From Pseudoneobacillus rhizosphaerae (GTDB taxonomy: Bacteria; Bacillota; Bacilli; Bacillales; Cytobacillaceae), in the NCBI RefSeq assembly GCF_917563885.1, contig NZ_CAKJTG010000007.1, forward strand, positions 80,398-144,397: 64,000 bases of DNA. The letters run 5' to 3'. The position numbers and the translations under genes were made by a program. Shown one piece after another: positions 16,630-25,257 of the stretch (within the stretch, counting starts at the first letter, position 1; every line of letters begins with the position of its first letter). The notes under the pieces were generated by a model. It was given only the letters and a program-made list of their open reading frames with translations, was not told the DNA's origin and ran no database searches.

Positions 16630-17697
16630 TTAGTGGAGTTGAATATGGCGCTTTGTATTGGTTAATACTTCACAGCCGTCATCGGTAACTAGAACAATAT
16701 CCTCAATTCGAACACCCACCCGATCAGGTATATATAGTCCAGGTTCAATCGTAAAGATCATCCCTTTCTCCAATACCTCTTCACCATTTAAGACAATTCT
16801 AGGATTCTCATGGATTTGTAACCCGACTCCGTGCCCCAATCCTCTTAAACTATATTTCTCTAGTCCCGCTTCTTCGAATACATTTCGAGCGACAAGGTCT
16901 AGCTCGTTTGCTGTCACACCAGGTCTAACCGCTTCAATTGATTTTTCAAGGGCCAGCATAACGAGCTGATAGAGTTCAAGAAGTTCCTCTGGCGGATTCC
17001 CGATTACAATTGTTCTAGTCATATCTGACATATAGCCTTTGAACTTGATTCCAAAATCGATCAAAAGGAAGTGATCATTTTTAACCATGTTTTCCGTTGG
17101 GACAGCATGAGGTAGAGCTGCCCGTTTATCCGCCGCTACAATCGTTCCAAATGCTGGACCCTCATTTCCATACTTACTCATCAAATATTCTAATTCGATT
17201 TGTACTTGCTTTTCTGTCATCCCAGGCTGGATATGAGGTAATAAATCACTAAAGGCTTGGTCAGCTGCTTTTACTGAATTTCTTATGATTTCTATTTCAG
17301 CGTCATCCTTTATTCGACGCATCATTAAAAACTCGTTCGCTAGAGGTATCCAAATAAAAGAAGGAGCTAAATCCTTCAGCTTTTCAAATAAGAATACCGA
17401 TAAATGGGTGGATTCAAAGCCAATATTTTGTATGCTCACTCGATGAAATTCCTGTTGTATTGTATGAAAAGGATCGATACCATGGGTGATAATTTGATAT
17501 TCAGGAGCTTGCTCTGTTGCCTGTAGCGTGTAACGCTGGTCGGTAATGAGTACTAAACGATCCTTTGTTATGAGTAAATAGCCATTACTTCCAGTGAATC
17601 CAGAGAAATAGCGTCTATTTTCGTAGCTATGTACAAGCAGTGCACATAGTTCCTTTTCCTGCATCCACTTACGTAGTTTTGTTAATCGATTTAACAT
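16630..17697 (-). CDS. M24 Xaa-Pro dipeptidase (PepQ/YqhT type)
   Basis: This 355-residue protein has a creatinase-type N-terminal domain and a pita-bread catalytic domain. The five metal ligands are visible: Asp in LLIDFG, Asp in MSDMTRT, His in GLGHGVGLQIHE, Glu in FTIEPG and Glu in VRIED. Enzymes of this type cleave Xaa-Pro dipeptides in the cytoplasm. The ribosome site is GGGGGAG. It is the third and shortest M24 protein of the operon and the one closest to true dipeptidases. It lies between the binding-protein gene and the ATPase genes. Confidence 0.85.
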   Translation of the reverse strand: MLNRLTKLRKWMQEKELCALLVHSYENRRYFSGFTGSNGYLLITKDRLVLITDQRYTLQATEQAPEYQIITHGIDPFHTIQQEFHRVSIQNIGFESTHLSVFLFEKLKDLAPSFIWIPLANEFLMMRRIKDDAEIEIIRNSVKAADQAFSDLLPHIQPGMTEKQVQIELEYLMSKYGNEGPAFGTIVAADKRAALPHAVPTENMVKNDHFLLIDFGIKFKGYMSDMTRTIVIGNPPEELLELYQLVMLALEKSIEAVRPGVTANELDLVARNVFEEAGLEKYSLRGLGHGVGLQIHENPRIVLNGEEVLEKGMIFTIEPGLYIPDRVGVRIEDIVLVTDDGCEVLTNTKRHIQLH

Positions 17698-17726
17698 AAT
17701 AGAGAACTCCCCCTGTTATAAAGGAA

Positions 17727-17759
17727 GAGATAAAGAAACCATCATGGCTTCTTTATCTC
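17727..17759 (-). terminator. Intra-operon hairpin after the binding-protein gene
   Basis: GAGATAAAGAA and TTCTTTATCTC form an 11-bp stem in the 71-base gap between the substrate-binding protein and the M24 gene, with only a weak T-rich tail on the minus strand. Such hairpins often partly stop transcription or protect the 3' end, giving more binding protein than downstream products. Confidence 0.5.
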
Positions 17760-17768
17760 CAACTCCTA

Positions 17769-19463
17769 TTATTCTTTAACTCCCCAATCCTTAGAATTAA
17801 AGGAAATACCTCTAAAGTCTGGCTCAAAGCCTGTTACACGGTTATTGACCACATAAGGAGAATTTTGCTCATATAGTGGAATCCAGATTTCGTCCTCCGC
17901 AAGCTTTTTACCAACTTCCCAGATTAACTGTTGACGTTTGGTAAAGTCCGTTTCCTTCGTCTGCTTTTCTAATAAATTATCTACCGTAGGATCGGAGTAG
18001 CCTACAAAGTTATACCCATTCGGAGGCATATAAGCCGTTCCAAAATAACTACGGTACTCATCTGGATCGGCCTCAATTCCGAATCCTAGAATATAAGCTT
18101 CATAGTCATCCTTCGTAACTTCTCTTTGCTTGCCATCATCTGTTTTCGGTAGAAGCTTCGTTACGAGAGTAGGGAAATCCAGCGAACGAAGCTCTACCTT
18201 CACTCCAACCTTCTCCCACATTTGCTTTAATAAGACTGCTGACTTTTCACGTTCCTTTGTCCCAGTAGGAACCTCCATCATAAAGCTAAGCTCCTTACCT
18301 TCCTTCTCAAAAATACCTTTGCTATTCTTCTGATATCCCGCTTCTTCTAACAGGGATTCTGATTTTGAGCCATCGAAGTTATAGATTGGTAGATCAGGAT
18401 TATGGGACCAATGTTTTGAAGGGAAAACATCATCCGCAACTTCTCCATATTCCCCAATGATCGATTGAACGATAGATTGTTTATCGACTGCATAGGCTAG
18501 CGCTTGACGAACCTTCTTATCCTTAAAATGATCATTTTTCGAATTAAATCCAACATAATAAACACTTAAGTTCGTTTGGGTAACAAGACTTGCATAATCT
18601 AGGGATTGCACTGATGCGGTATCCGCAATCGGTACTGGCGCAATGTCCACATCCTTACTTAATACCGACGCTAACATCGTATTCGCATCACCAAAGCGGA
18701 CAAATACTCGATCTAACTTTGGAGATCCACCAAAATACTCCTTATTTGCAGCCAGTTCAATATATTGACCGGTTTCCCACTTCACAAATTTGAAAGGTCC
18801 CGTACCGACCGGGGCGCGGTTTGATTCATGCTTCGCCCACTCACCAGGCTTGACATCATTTAGCACATGTTGTGGAAGAACTCCAATAAATAATCCGGAA
18901 ATGAAAGGAGCAAACGGTTCCTTTGTGGTGAATTTGATAGTATGATCATCAACCACTTCGATTCCAGCCACTTTATCTGCTGTTCCCGCTTTATATTCTT
19001 CTACTCCTACAACAGGCTCTACTCTCCAATAAGCACCCGCATCATAGGTCCCATCTGCTAATGAAGTGAACGTAAATTCGACGTCCTTAGCTGTGAAAGG
19101 TTGACCATCGTGCCAGTTGACATCTTTTTTCAGATGAAAGGTGTACGTTTTGCCATCTTCAGATACATCCCAATTTTCTGCTAAGCTTCCCACCATCTTC
19201 AATTCCTTATCCGGAATGACAAGTGAATCGAACACCATATGGGTCACATTCGTATCCGAGGTAGTCGCCCAAATGACGGGATTAAGGTTACCAGGTTCAC
19301 TATTATAAGCAAAGGTTAGTGTCCCTCCCTCTTTCACAACCTCTTCCTTCGGTGGGTCATTCTCTTTTTCTGATTCATTCGGAGTAGTTGATTCCTTAGC
19401 TGTACAGCCAATCAGCAGGACGAATATTACGAAAATCAAACTCATCAACTTCCATTTTCTCAT
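17769..19463 (-). CDS. Peptide-binding lipoprotein of the ABC transporter (SBP_bac_5)
   Basis: This 564-residue exported lipoprotein has a signal peptide ending in the lipobox LIGC (Cys about 20), then an acidic linker and a family-5 binding domain (GGTLTFAYNSEPGNLNPV, ENWDVSEDGKTYTFHLKKDV, LAYAVDK). It captures peptides or related solutes at the outer face of the membrane. AGGGGGATTTTAG precedes the ATG. It follows the two permease genes and precedes the hairpin described separately. Confidence 0.9.
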   Translation of the reverse strand: MRKWKLMSLIFVIFVLLIGCTAKESTTPNESEKENDPPKEEVVKEGGTLTFAYNSEPGNLNPVIWATTSDTNVTHMVFDSLVIPDKELKMVGSLAENWDVSEDGKTYTFHLKKDVNWHDGQPFTAKDVEFTFTSLADGTYDAGAYWRVEPVVGVEEYKAGTADKVAGIEVVDDHTIKFTTKEPFAPFISGLFIGVLPQHVLNDVKPGEWAKHESNRAPVGTGPFKFVKWETGQYIELAANKEYFGGSPKLDRVFVRFGDANTMLASVLSKDVDIAPVPIADTASVQSLDYASLVTQTNLSVYYVGFNSKNDHFKDKKVRQALAYAVDKQSIVQSIIGEYGEVADDVFPSKHWSHNPDLPIYNFDGSKSESLLEEAGYQKNSKGIFEKEGKELSFMMEVPTGTKEREKSAVLLKQMWEKVGVKVELRSLDFPTLVTKLLPKTDDGKQREVTKDDYEAYILGFGIEADPDEYRSYFGTAYMPPNGYNFVGYSDPTVDNLLEKQTKETDFTKRQQLIWEVGKKLAEDEIWIPLYEQNSPYVVNNRVTGFEPDFRGISFNSKDWGVKE

Positions 19464-19481
19464 CTAAAATCCCCCTATTAT

Positions 19482-20402
19482 TTAATTTTTCACTTTTGGA
19501 TCCATAGCATCTCTTAACCCATCGCCAACAAAGTTAATACTTAGTATCGTTAGTAAAATTGCAAATCCTGCTGGAGCCCATACCCAAGGTTTAAATTGAA
19601 GAACCATAATAGAAGTTGCTTCATTCAGCATATTCCCCCAACTTGGCACAGGTTGTTGAACGCCTACACCTAGAAAGCTAAGGGCTGATTCCGTTAGAAT
19701 GGCCTCTGCTGTTTGTAAAGTGGCTTGAACGACGATCGGAGCCAAGATATTAGGAAGAATATGCCTAAAAATGATAATTGAATTTCTCTGCCCCATCGCC
19801 TTTGCCGCTTCAATATACTCCATTTCACGAAGCTTTAGCACTTCACCTCGAACTAGACGGGTCATGGTCGTCCAGCTAACTAAACCTATAATAATCATGA
19901 CATTAAATAGACTAGGCTTAAGGATGGTGGCAACCGTAATCGCCAAAAATAAAACTGGAAAGCAGATAACCACATCTGTAATCCGCATAATGAGCGTATC
20001 TACCCATTTTCCATAGTAGCCTGCGATCACACCGAGAATGATCCCTGTTACAGTGGCAATCATGACAGCTACAAAAGCTACACTTAAGGAAACTCGCCCA
20101 CCGTAAATAATTCGGCTTAACATGTCCCTACCTAAACTATCCGTTCCTAATAAGTGCTCTGAAGAAGGTGGCGCTAAAACATCATATCCACCTAACTCAT
20201 TAACATTAGATACATACGGGTCATATGGAGCAACTAGCGGAGAGATCGCTGCAACGAAGAGTAAGAATAATAAAATAAACGCTCCGAATAAAGCCAACTT
20301 ATTCTTTTTAAAACGTTTCCACGAGGCATTGTTTCGCCATGTTTGTTTTTCAATTGAAGAAACGGTTACAGTCTCTTGCGATATACCCACGCTCCCATTC
20401 AA
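19482..20402 (-). CDS. Peptide ABC transporter permease, OppC/DppC type
   Basis: This 306-residue integral membrane protein has the N-terminal OppC segment (NKLALFGAFILLFLLFVA) and the EAA loop (EYIEAAKAMGQRNSIIIFRH) that contacts the ATPases, with about six membrane spans. The frame opens with TTG at 20402 behind a run of G (AAGGGGGG). It is separated from the other permease gene by a 178-base inserted element, unusual for genes that are normally adjacent. Confidence 0.9.
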   Translation of the reverse strand: MNGSVGISQETVTVSSIEKQTWRNNASWKRFKKNKLALFGAFILLFLLFVAAISPLVAPYDPYVSNVNELGGYDVLAPPSSEHLLGTDSLGRDMLSRIIYGGRVSLSVAFVAVMIATVTGIILGVIAGYYGKWVDTLIMRITDVVICFPVLFLAITVATILKPSLFNVMIIIGLVSWTTMTRLVRGEVLKLREMEYIEAAKAMGQRNSIIIFRHILPNILAPIVVQATLQTAEAILTESALSFLGVGVQQPVPSWGNMLNEATSIMVLQFKPWVWAPAGFAILLTILSINFVGDGLRDAMDPKVKN

Positions 20403-20432
20403 CGTTACCCCCCCTTACAAGTTTTTTTATAA

Positions 20433-20610
20433 GGCTCTTTTCGTAAACTTTGTTGCTATTAAAGTAAAAATCGGCATTTGGATTTTTACGACTTTAACTA
20501 CTAATTTCTAAAGAGTGAATTCCTTTTGAGTAAGGAAAAGAGCACGAAACCCATATTTGATACGGGAATTAGTCTGTGTTCGAAAAGCAACAATCTCTGC
20601 GAAAACAGCC
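20433..20610. mobile_element. MITE-like inverted-repeat element between the two permease genes
   Basis: The ends GGCTCTTTTCGTAAACTT (continuing TGTTGCT) and, inverted, GGCTGTTTTCGCAGAGAT (continuing TGTTGCT) match at 20 of 25 positions. Nothing inside can encode a transposase. One end also occurs alone at 34078-34101. The element fills nearly all of the gap between the OppB stop and the OppC start. No clear target duplication is visible. Confidence 0.55.
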
Positions 20611-20611
20611 T

Positions 20612-21571
20612 TTAATATCGGATTCGCGGATCTGTCCATGCATACATAACATCCGCAAGTAAATTCCCGAACATCACGAGCATCGAGGTAAATAAATTTA
20701 AAGCCATGATAACTGGATATTCCCTTGCCACAATCGATTGAATACCGAGACTTCCCATTCCTGGCCAATTAAAGATATGCTCGGTAATATAAGCACCACC
20801 AAACAAAAACGGAATGGAGAGTCCGAATACAGTGATAACTGGAATTAAAGCATTTCGTAACGCATGTTTTAAATAAACCTTTTGCTGACTCAATCCCTTA
20901 GCATCTGCGGTCCGAATAAAATCCTGGTTCAATACCTCTAATAAACTAGAGCGTGTAAATCTCATGACAACGGCAATCGTTGGTAGTGCTAAAACAGTAG
21001 CCGGCATAATCACATGCTTCAAATAATCCAAGAATAGGGCGTACCCTGTATGGTCAGCTCCAATGGTAATCATCCCTGATGTTGGCAGCCACCCAAACTT
21101 CAGGGCAAAAACAAAGATCATTCCTAATCCAAAAAAGAAGGATGGAATCGAGATTCCAATAAACGAAAATACCGTTAACACATAATCGGGTAGCCTATAT
21201 CGGTGCGTGGCCGAGTATACCCCTAATGGAACCCCGATGGAAAAGGCCATGAGGAAGGCAGTGCCAGTTAGTAATAAGGTAGCAGGAAGCCGTTCTAAAA
21301 TTAACTTTCCTACCGGTTGGCCCGTTTTAACTGTATAACCGAGATTTCCTTGTGCCACTTCCTTCATCCATTTGAAATATTGAATGTATAATGGGTCATT
21401 AAAACCTAGCTTTTCTTGAGCTCTTTGCATTTCTTCAGCTGATATCTTCGGGTTGATCATGGTTTGCATCGGATTCCCTGGGGCGAGTTGCATGATTGAA
21501 AAGGTCATAATCGTAATTCCTATTAAAATCGGAATGGATTGAAGCAAGCGTTTCAGTACATACTTTTTCAC
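20612..21571 (-). CDS. Peptide ABC transporter permease, OppB/DppB type
   Basis: This 319-residue membrane protein has the OppB start (KRLLQSIPILIGITIMTF), the PGNP loop and the EAA loop (DFIRTADAKGLSQQKVYLKH). It starts at GTG directly after the stop of the M24 gene, with GGGGTG just upstream, so translation is coupled. It forms the channel with the OppC protein. Confidence 0.9.
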   Translation of the reverse strand: MKKYVLKRLLQSIPILIGITIMTFSIMQLAPGNPMQTMINPKISAEEMQRAQEKLGFNDPLYIQYFKWMKEVAQGNLGYTVKTGQPVGKLILERLPATLLLTGTAFLMAFSIGVPLGVYSATHRYRLPDYVLTVFSFIGISIPSFFFGLGMIFVFALKFGWLPTSGMITIGADHTGYALFLDYLKHVIMPATVLALPTIAVVMRFTRSSLLEVLNQDFIRTADAKGLSQQKVYLKHALRNALIPVITVFGLSIPFLFGGAYITEHIFNWPGMGSLGIQSIVAREYPVIMALNLFTSMLVMFGNLLADVMYAWTDPRIRY

Positions 21572-22762
21572 CTACTTCACCCCAACGTTCTCATAGGAAA
21601 TAATAATGAGTTCATTTTGCCGGGTAGACAGATACTTCATCCCTTCTTCCGTTACAACCACATTCTCCTCCACAATAAAATGAATTCCGTTATCTAGAAA
21701 TAAGGTTGGTTCAATGGTAAACACCATTCCTGCCTCAATCGTTTGATAGGGGGCTTTACCATATCGTTGCCATCGTGGACCTAGTAGTGCTCCTCCGTCA
21801 TGGACGGCCATTCCGATCTGATGTCCGGTAGCATGGGTAATTTCCGGATATCCCTCCGATACATAAAAGCTTCTTGCCGCCTGATCCACTTCATACCCCT
21901 TTGCTCCCGCTTTAATCATCGCTGCTGCTCGTGAAATCCCCTCATGAACGGTCCGAAAAGCGTTTTGAATCACAACTGGAGCTTCCTCTTCCCCTGGCTT
22001 TGCAAAATAAACGGTTCGAGCAATATCAGAAACATAGCCATCCACTTCTACACTAAAATCAAAAATAACTAAATCGCCTACTTCTATGACAGCATCCCCT
22101 GGAGCGCGATGTGCAATATTTTCTTTCATCACGATAGGGAGGGACAATTGTCGATCAATCCCATTAACAACACCTCTTGCCGCCATTTCTTCCACAAATA
22201 AACTCCCTGCCTGTCTTTCAGTCATTCCTACTGTTAGTTTTTCAAAGACAGCTTGATAGATATCTTGTGTAACATCGATGGCTTTTTGAATTCGCTGAAC
22301 CTCAGTGTGAGATTTAATAGCTCTTAGCTTAGAAAGGAAACTTTCGGAAGACACATAGGATCCTTTAAAGACTGGTGCGAGAGTTTTGGTAAGCCAACGA
22401 TATCTTCCAGCCGTTAACCCATCACCTAAGTGCTCCTCTTTTGAGATATTTAACGCAATGGATTGTGGAGACAGATGTTGAATTTGTTTTTGTAATGTCT
22501 CTGCCAATCCATTCGTATATTTGTGAACTTCATCAAATAACTGTGATTCCTCTAAATCCTGGGCATCAATACTACTGCAAACAGCCATCCGCTTGCCACT
22601 TCTAGTCAATAAGAAGGCTCCTGGCCCAACCGTTCCTACACCTGTAATTAGTGGGATACAAGGATCACTTCCTTCAGACGTATAAATTAACCACAAATCG
22701 ATGTTATGTTCCTGTAGATAGTGAACGGCCTGATCCATTTTCTCCCTTTGAACTTGATACAT
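21572..22762 (-). CDS. M24-family peptidase (creatinase/aminopeptidase P-like), copy 1
   Basis: This 396-residue two-domain protein has M24 ligands visible as Asp in VIFDFS, Asp in VSDIART, His in HATGHQIG, Glu in FTIEPT and Glu in VEENVV. The N-terminal creatinase-like domain begins with WLIYTSEGSDP. Its active-site surroundings differ from the dipeptidase at 16630, so the substrate may be another N-blocked or Pro-containing peptide or amide. I chose the ATG at 22762 (GGAGG eight bases before), one base after the stop of the upstream M20 gene. Its closest relative in the window is the protein at 24058-25257. Confidence 0.75.
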   Translation of the reverse strand: MYQVQREKMDQAVHYLQEHNIDLWLIYTSEGSDPCIPLITGVGTVGPGAFLLTRSGKRMAVCSSIDAQDLEESQLFDEVHKYTNGLAETLQKQIQHLSPQSIALNISKEEHLGDGLTAGRYRWLTKTLAPVFKGSYVSSESFLSKLRAIKSHTEVQRIQKAIDVTQDIYQAVFEKLTVGMTERQAGSLFVEEMAARGVVNGIDRQLSLPIVMKENIAHRAPGDAVIEVGDLVIFDFSVEVDGYVSDIARTVYFAKPGEEEAPVVIQNAFRTVHEGISRAAAMIKAGAKGYEVDQAARSFYVSEGYPEITHATGHQIGMAVHDGGALLGPRWQRYGKAPYQTIEAGMVFTIEPTLFLDNGIHFIVEENVVVTEEGMKYLSTRQNELIIISYENVGVK

Positions 22763-22763
22763 T

Positions 22764-24053
22764 TCATCCACCTCCGCTATTTATGCAGTATTCGTCTAAC
22801 ACACTTTCCATCAGTTGAACTCCAAATAGGAACGAATCGACCTCTAAACATTCATCCTTGTTATGCACTCTTTTAAGCACCTCTGTGAATGGAGTTAACA
22901 GCGGTGAAAGCCCATAAATATTTCCGGCTAATTCACTGATAAAGCGCCCATCCGTCTTACCAAGTGCTGTGAACGGAATCCAATCTCCCATGAAACCAAT
23001 ACACTTTGCCTTTTCCTGAAAGACCTGCATAAGGGGTGAATCAACTTGACTTTCATACCCTTTTTGAAAATAAATCAGCTCCCATTCTAGATCAAATCCT
23101 TTAAATAAAGTCGTGAACATTTCCAACACTTCATCCTTGTCTTGGTGCGGTAAAGTCCGAAATTCCATTAGGGCTTCTGATTTATAAGGAATGACGTTAA
23201 TCTGATCACCTATTTGGATGTTCTCTACCATAAGAGTGGGACTTTGCATATAATCATAGAGTTTGGTTGAAAGCTCACCATCTTTTGGTCTAGTTGCAAA
23301 CCGTTCGTGCTGAATTCCCTTTTGAAAAGCAGTTATCACTGGATAAATCTTATTTGGAAAATCTATATCGGTTAGATCGTTAATCACCTTTGATAGTTTG
23401 AGAATAGCCTGGTCATCAGGCGGACTCCCTGCATGCCCGCCTATCCCCCTCGTTTGAATGGCTACCTTAGCCGTTCCTTTCTCACCTGAAGCAAATAGCA
23501 TGTATTCGTGCTCTAAATCTCCACACAGTGTAAAGCCTCCACCCTCACTTAACACGGTTGCATTCCGAAAAATCTCAGGGTAATACTTAGCAAGGAACTC
23601 CATTCCTTCTCGACTTCCATTTTCCTCATCTGCTGTTGCTAGGAAATAGACATTTCGATTGAGCAAGGACTTCTTCTTATTTAATTGGAGAAAGGCATTT
23701 AGATGCATGACGGTCAATTGCTTAGTATCGAGCGTTCCTCTCCCCCAAATCTTCCCATCATGGAGTGTTCCTGAGAAAGGTGGATACGTCCAATCTTCCT
23801 CCTGCGCCGAAACAACGTCTAAATGGGACAAGAGAACTAGTGGTTCTCGAGCTTGAGGTAACGTATTTCCTGCCTCTAACCTTGCTATAAGATTGGCTCG
23901 GCCATTCGGACTGTAAATGATTTCAGCTTGTATCCCTAGCTTCGTTAACCATTCATATAGAAAAAGCGCAGCGTCTTTTTCCGTTCCAAGCTCGTTTGTT
24001 GTATCAATTTGAATCAACTTTTGAAAAAGCTGAATAGGATTGAGTTCCATCAT
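22764..24053 (-). CDS. M20-family metallopeptidase, copy 1
   Basis: This 429-residue cytoplasmic amidohydrolase has the di-zinc motifs SHLDVV, GRGTLDTK, DEENGS and a late His (RVHNKDE), and a dimerisation domain with GGHAGSPP. Members cleave dipeptides, N-acyl amino acids or similar amides. AGGTG precedes two adjacent ATGs, and the first is used here. It forms a pair with the following M24 gene, and the M20+M24 pair is duplicated just upstream in the operon. Confidence 0.8.
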   Translation of the reverse strand: MMELNPIQLFQKLIQIDTTNELGTEKDAALFLYEWLTKLGIQAEIIYSPNGRANLIARLEAGNTLPQAREPLVLLSHLDVVSAQEEDWTYPPFSGTLHDGKIWGRGTLDTKQLTVMHLNAFLQLNKKKSLLNRNVYFLATADEENGSREGMEFLAKYYPEIFRNATVLSEGGGFTLCGDLEHEYMLFASGEKGTAKVAIQTRGIGGHAGSPPDDQAILKLSKVINDLTDIDFPNKIYPVITAFQKGIQHERFATRPKDGELSTKLYDYMQSPTLMVENIQIGDQINVIPYKSEALMEFRTLPHQDKDEVLEMFTTLFKGFDLEWELIYFQKGYESQVDSPLMQVFQEKAKCIGFMGDWIPFTALGKTDGRFISELAGNIYGLSPLLTPFTEVLKRVHNKDECLEVDSFLFGVQLMESVLDEYCINSGGG

Positions 24054-24057
24054 CCCA

Positions 24058-25257
24058 TCACCTAGTAAAAGGAATTAGTACAAGCTCGGTCTGTCTTCTA
24101 CTAAGAATCCTTGGTCCTTCATTTGTCACTAACACGTTCTCTTCTACTAAAATACAAGGAAGCCCATCATCCTGAATAACAGTCGGTTCGATCGCATAGA
24201 CCTCATTTACCTCAATCGTTCCCTCCACCTCAGGTCTTAGTGGTATTCGTCTTGGACCAAGAATCGTCCCGCCATCATGGGTAGCTCGACCAATCTGATG
24301 ACCAACTGAATGGCGAATCGTCGGATATCCTCCCTCTTCAATCGCCTTTCTTCCAACTGCATCCACTTCGTATCCCATTTTTCCTGGTTGGAGAGCTTCT
24401 ATCGATTTGCTAATAGCCAAAATCGCTGTATCGAAAGCCTTTTGAATATCTTCAGGTGCACATTCCTCATCAGGTTTTAATAGATAACAGGTGCGGGCAA
24501 TATCTGAAACATAATCTTTATACCGTAAGCTAAAATCAATAATAATGATGTCACCAGGCTGTGTTTGATAGTTCCCCGGCTTCCGATGAGCTAATCCATT
24601 TCTCACCGTACATACAAGTGGAGGGTCATCGGAATTTCCTAGCCCATTTGTAACCCCTCGTTTCTTCATCGCCGTTACAAATAATTGACCAATCTCAATT
24701 TCCGTCATCCCACATTGTATTTGGTTAAACACTTCATCAAATATAGTAGTCGTGTATTCAATTGCCTGTTGGATACACTCAAGCTCTGATTGTGTTTTCA
24801 CACTTCTTAATCTTTTTAAAATCGCTTCACTAGAAACCTCAATTTCTAGTAATTTTTCCCTACCAACTGTACTCTCAAGCCACTCATACAAACCTTGCGT
24901 TAACCCATCACATAGGTGGTCACTCTCCGATATATTTAAAGCTAATTTCGTCGGATTAAGGTACTGTAGTTGATTCAGAAAGGTTTCTTCTATACTAGCT
25001 TCATAGGCAATAACCTCATGAAATAAGCCTAGAGATTCATAATTACCTTTATCACTAACAGAAGAAATGACGCTATGTTTTCCATTGCTGCAAATAAAGA
25101 TTGCTGCTTGGTGAACAGATCTAGCACCTACCACTAATGGCAAAGAGGGATCCGATCCTTCTCGTGTTAAAATTAACCAACAATCAATTTGCTGCTCCCT
25201 AAGTAGCTGTTCCGCCTGTTTTAATTTTTCAGAAGAGATGCTGCTAATTCCTATCAT
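24058..25257 (-). CDS. M24-family peptidase (creatinase/aminopeptidase P-like), copy 2
   Basis: This 399-residue protein is parallel to copy 1 along its length (WLILTREGSDPSLPL start; IIIDFS, VSDIART, HSVGHQIG, YAIEPT, VEENVL). The substrate is unknown. The ATG overlaps the stop of the upstream M20 gene in ATGA, with GGAG nine bases before. The pairing with an M20 gene suggests the two act in sequence on the same imported compound. Confidence 0.75.
   Translation of the reverse strand: MIGISSISSEKLKQAEQLLREQQIDCWLILTREGSDPSLPLVVGARSVHQAAIFICSNGKHSVISSVSDKGNYESLGLFHEVIAYEASIEETFLNQLQYLNPTKLALNISESDHLCDGLTQGLYEWLESTVGREKLLEIEVSSEAILKRLRSVKTQSELECIQQAIEYTTTIFDEVFNQIQCGMTEIEIGQLFVTAMKKRGVTNGLGNSDDPPLVCTVRNGLAHRKPGNYQTQPGDIIIIDFSLRYKDYVSDIARTCYLLKPDEECAPEDIQKAFDTAILAISKSIEALQPGKMGYEVDAVGRKAIEEGGYPTIRHSVGHQIGRATHDGGTILGPRRIPLRPEVEGTIEVNEVYAIEPTVIQDDGLPCILVEENVLVTNEGPRILSRRQTELVLIPFTR

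Noticed and set aside
20508-20768. 86-codon frame overlapping the MITE-like element and the permease
   Set aside because: It is out of frame with the permease gene, and its C-terminal part lies in the inserted element.
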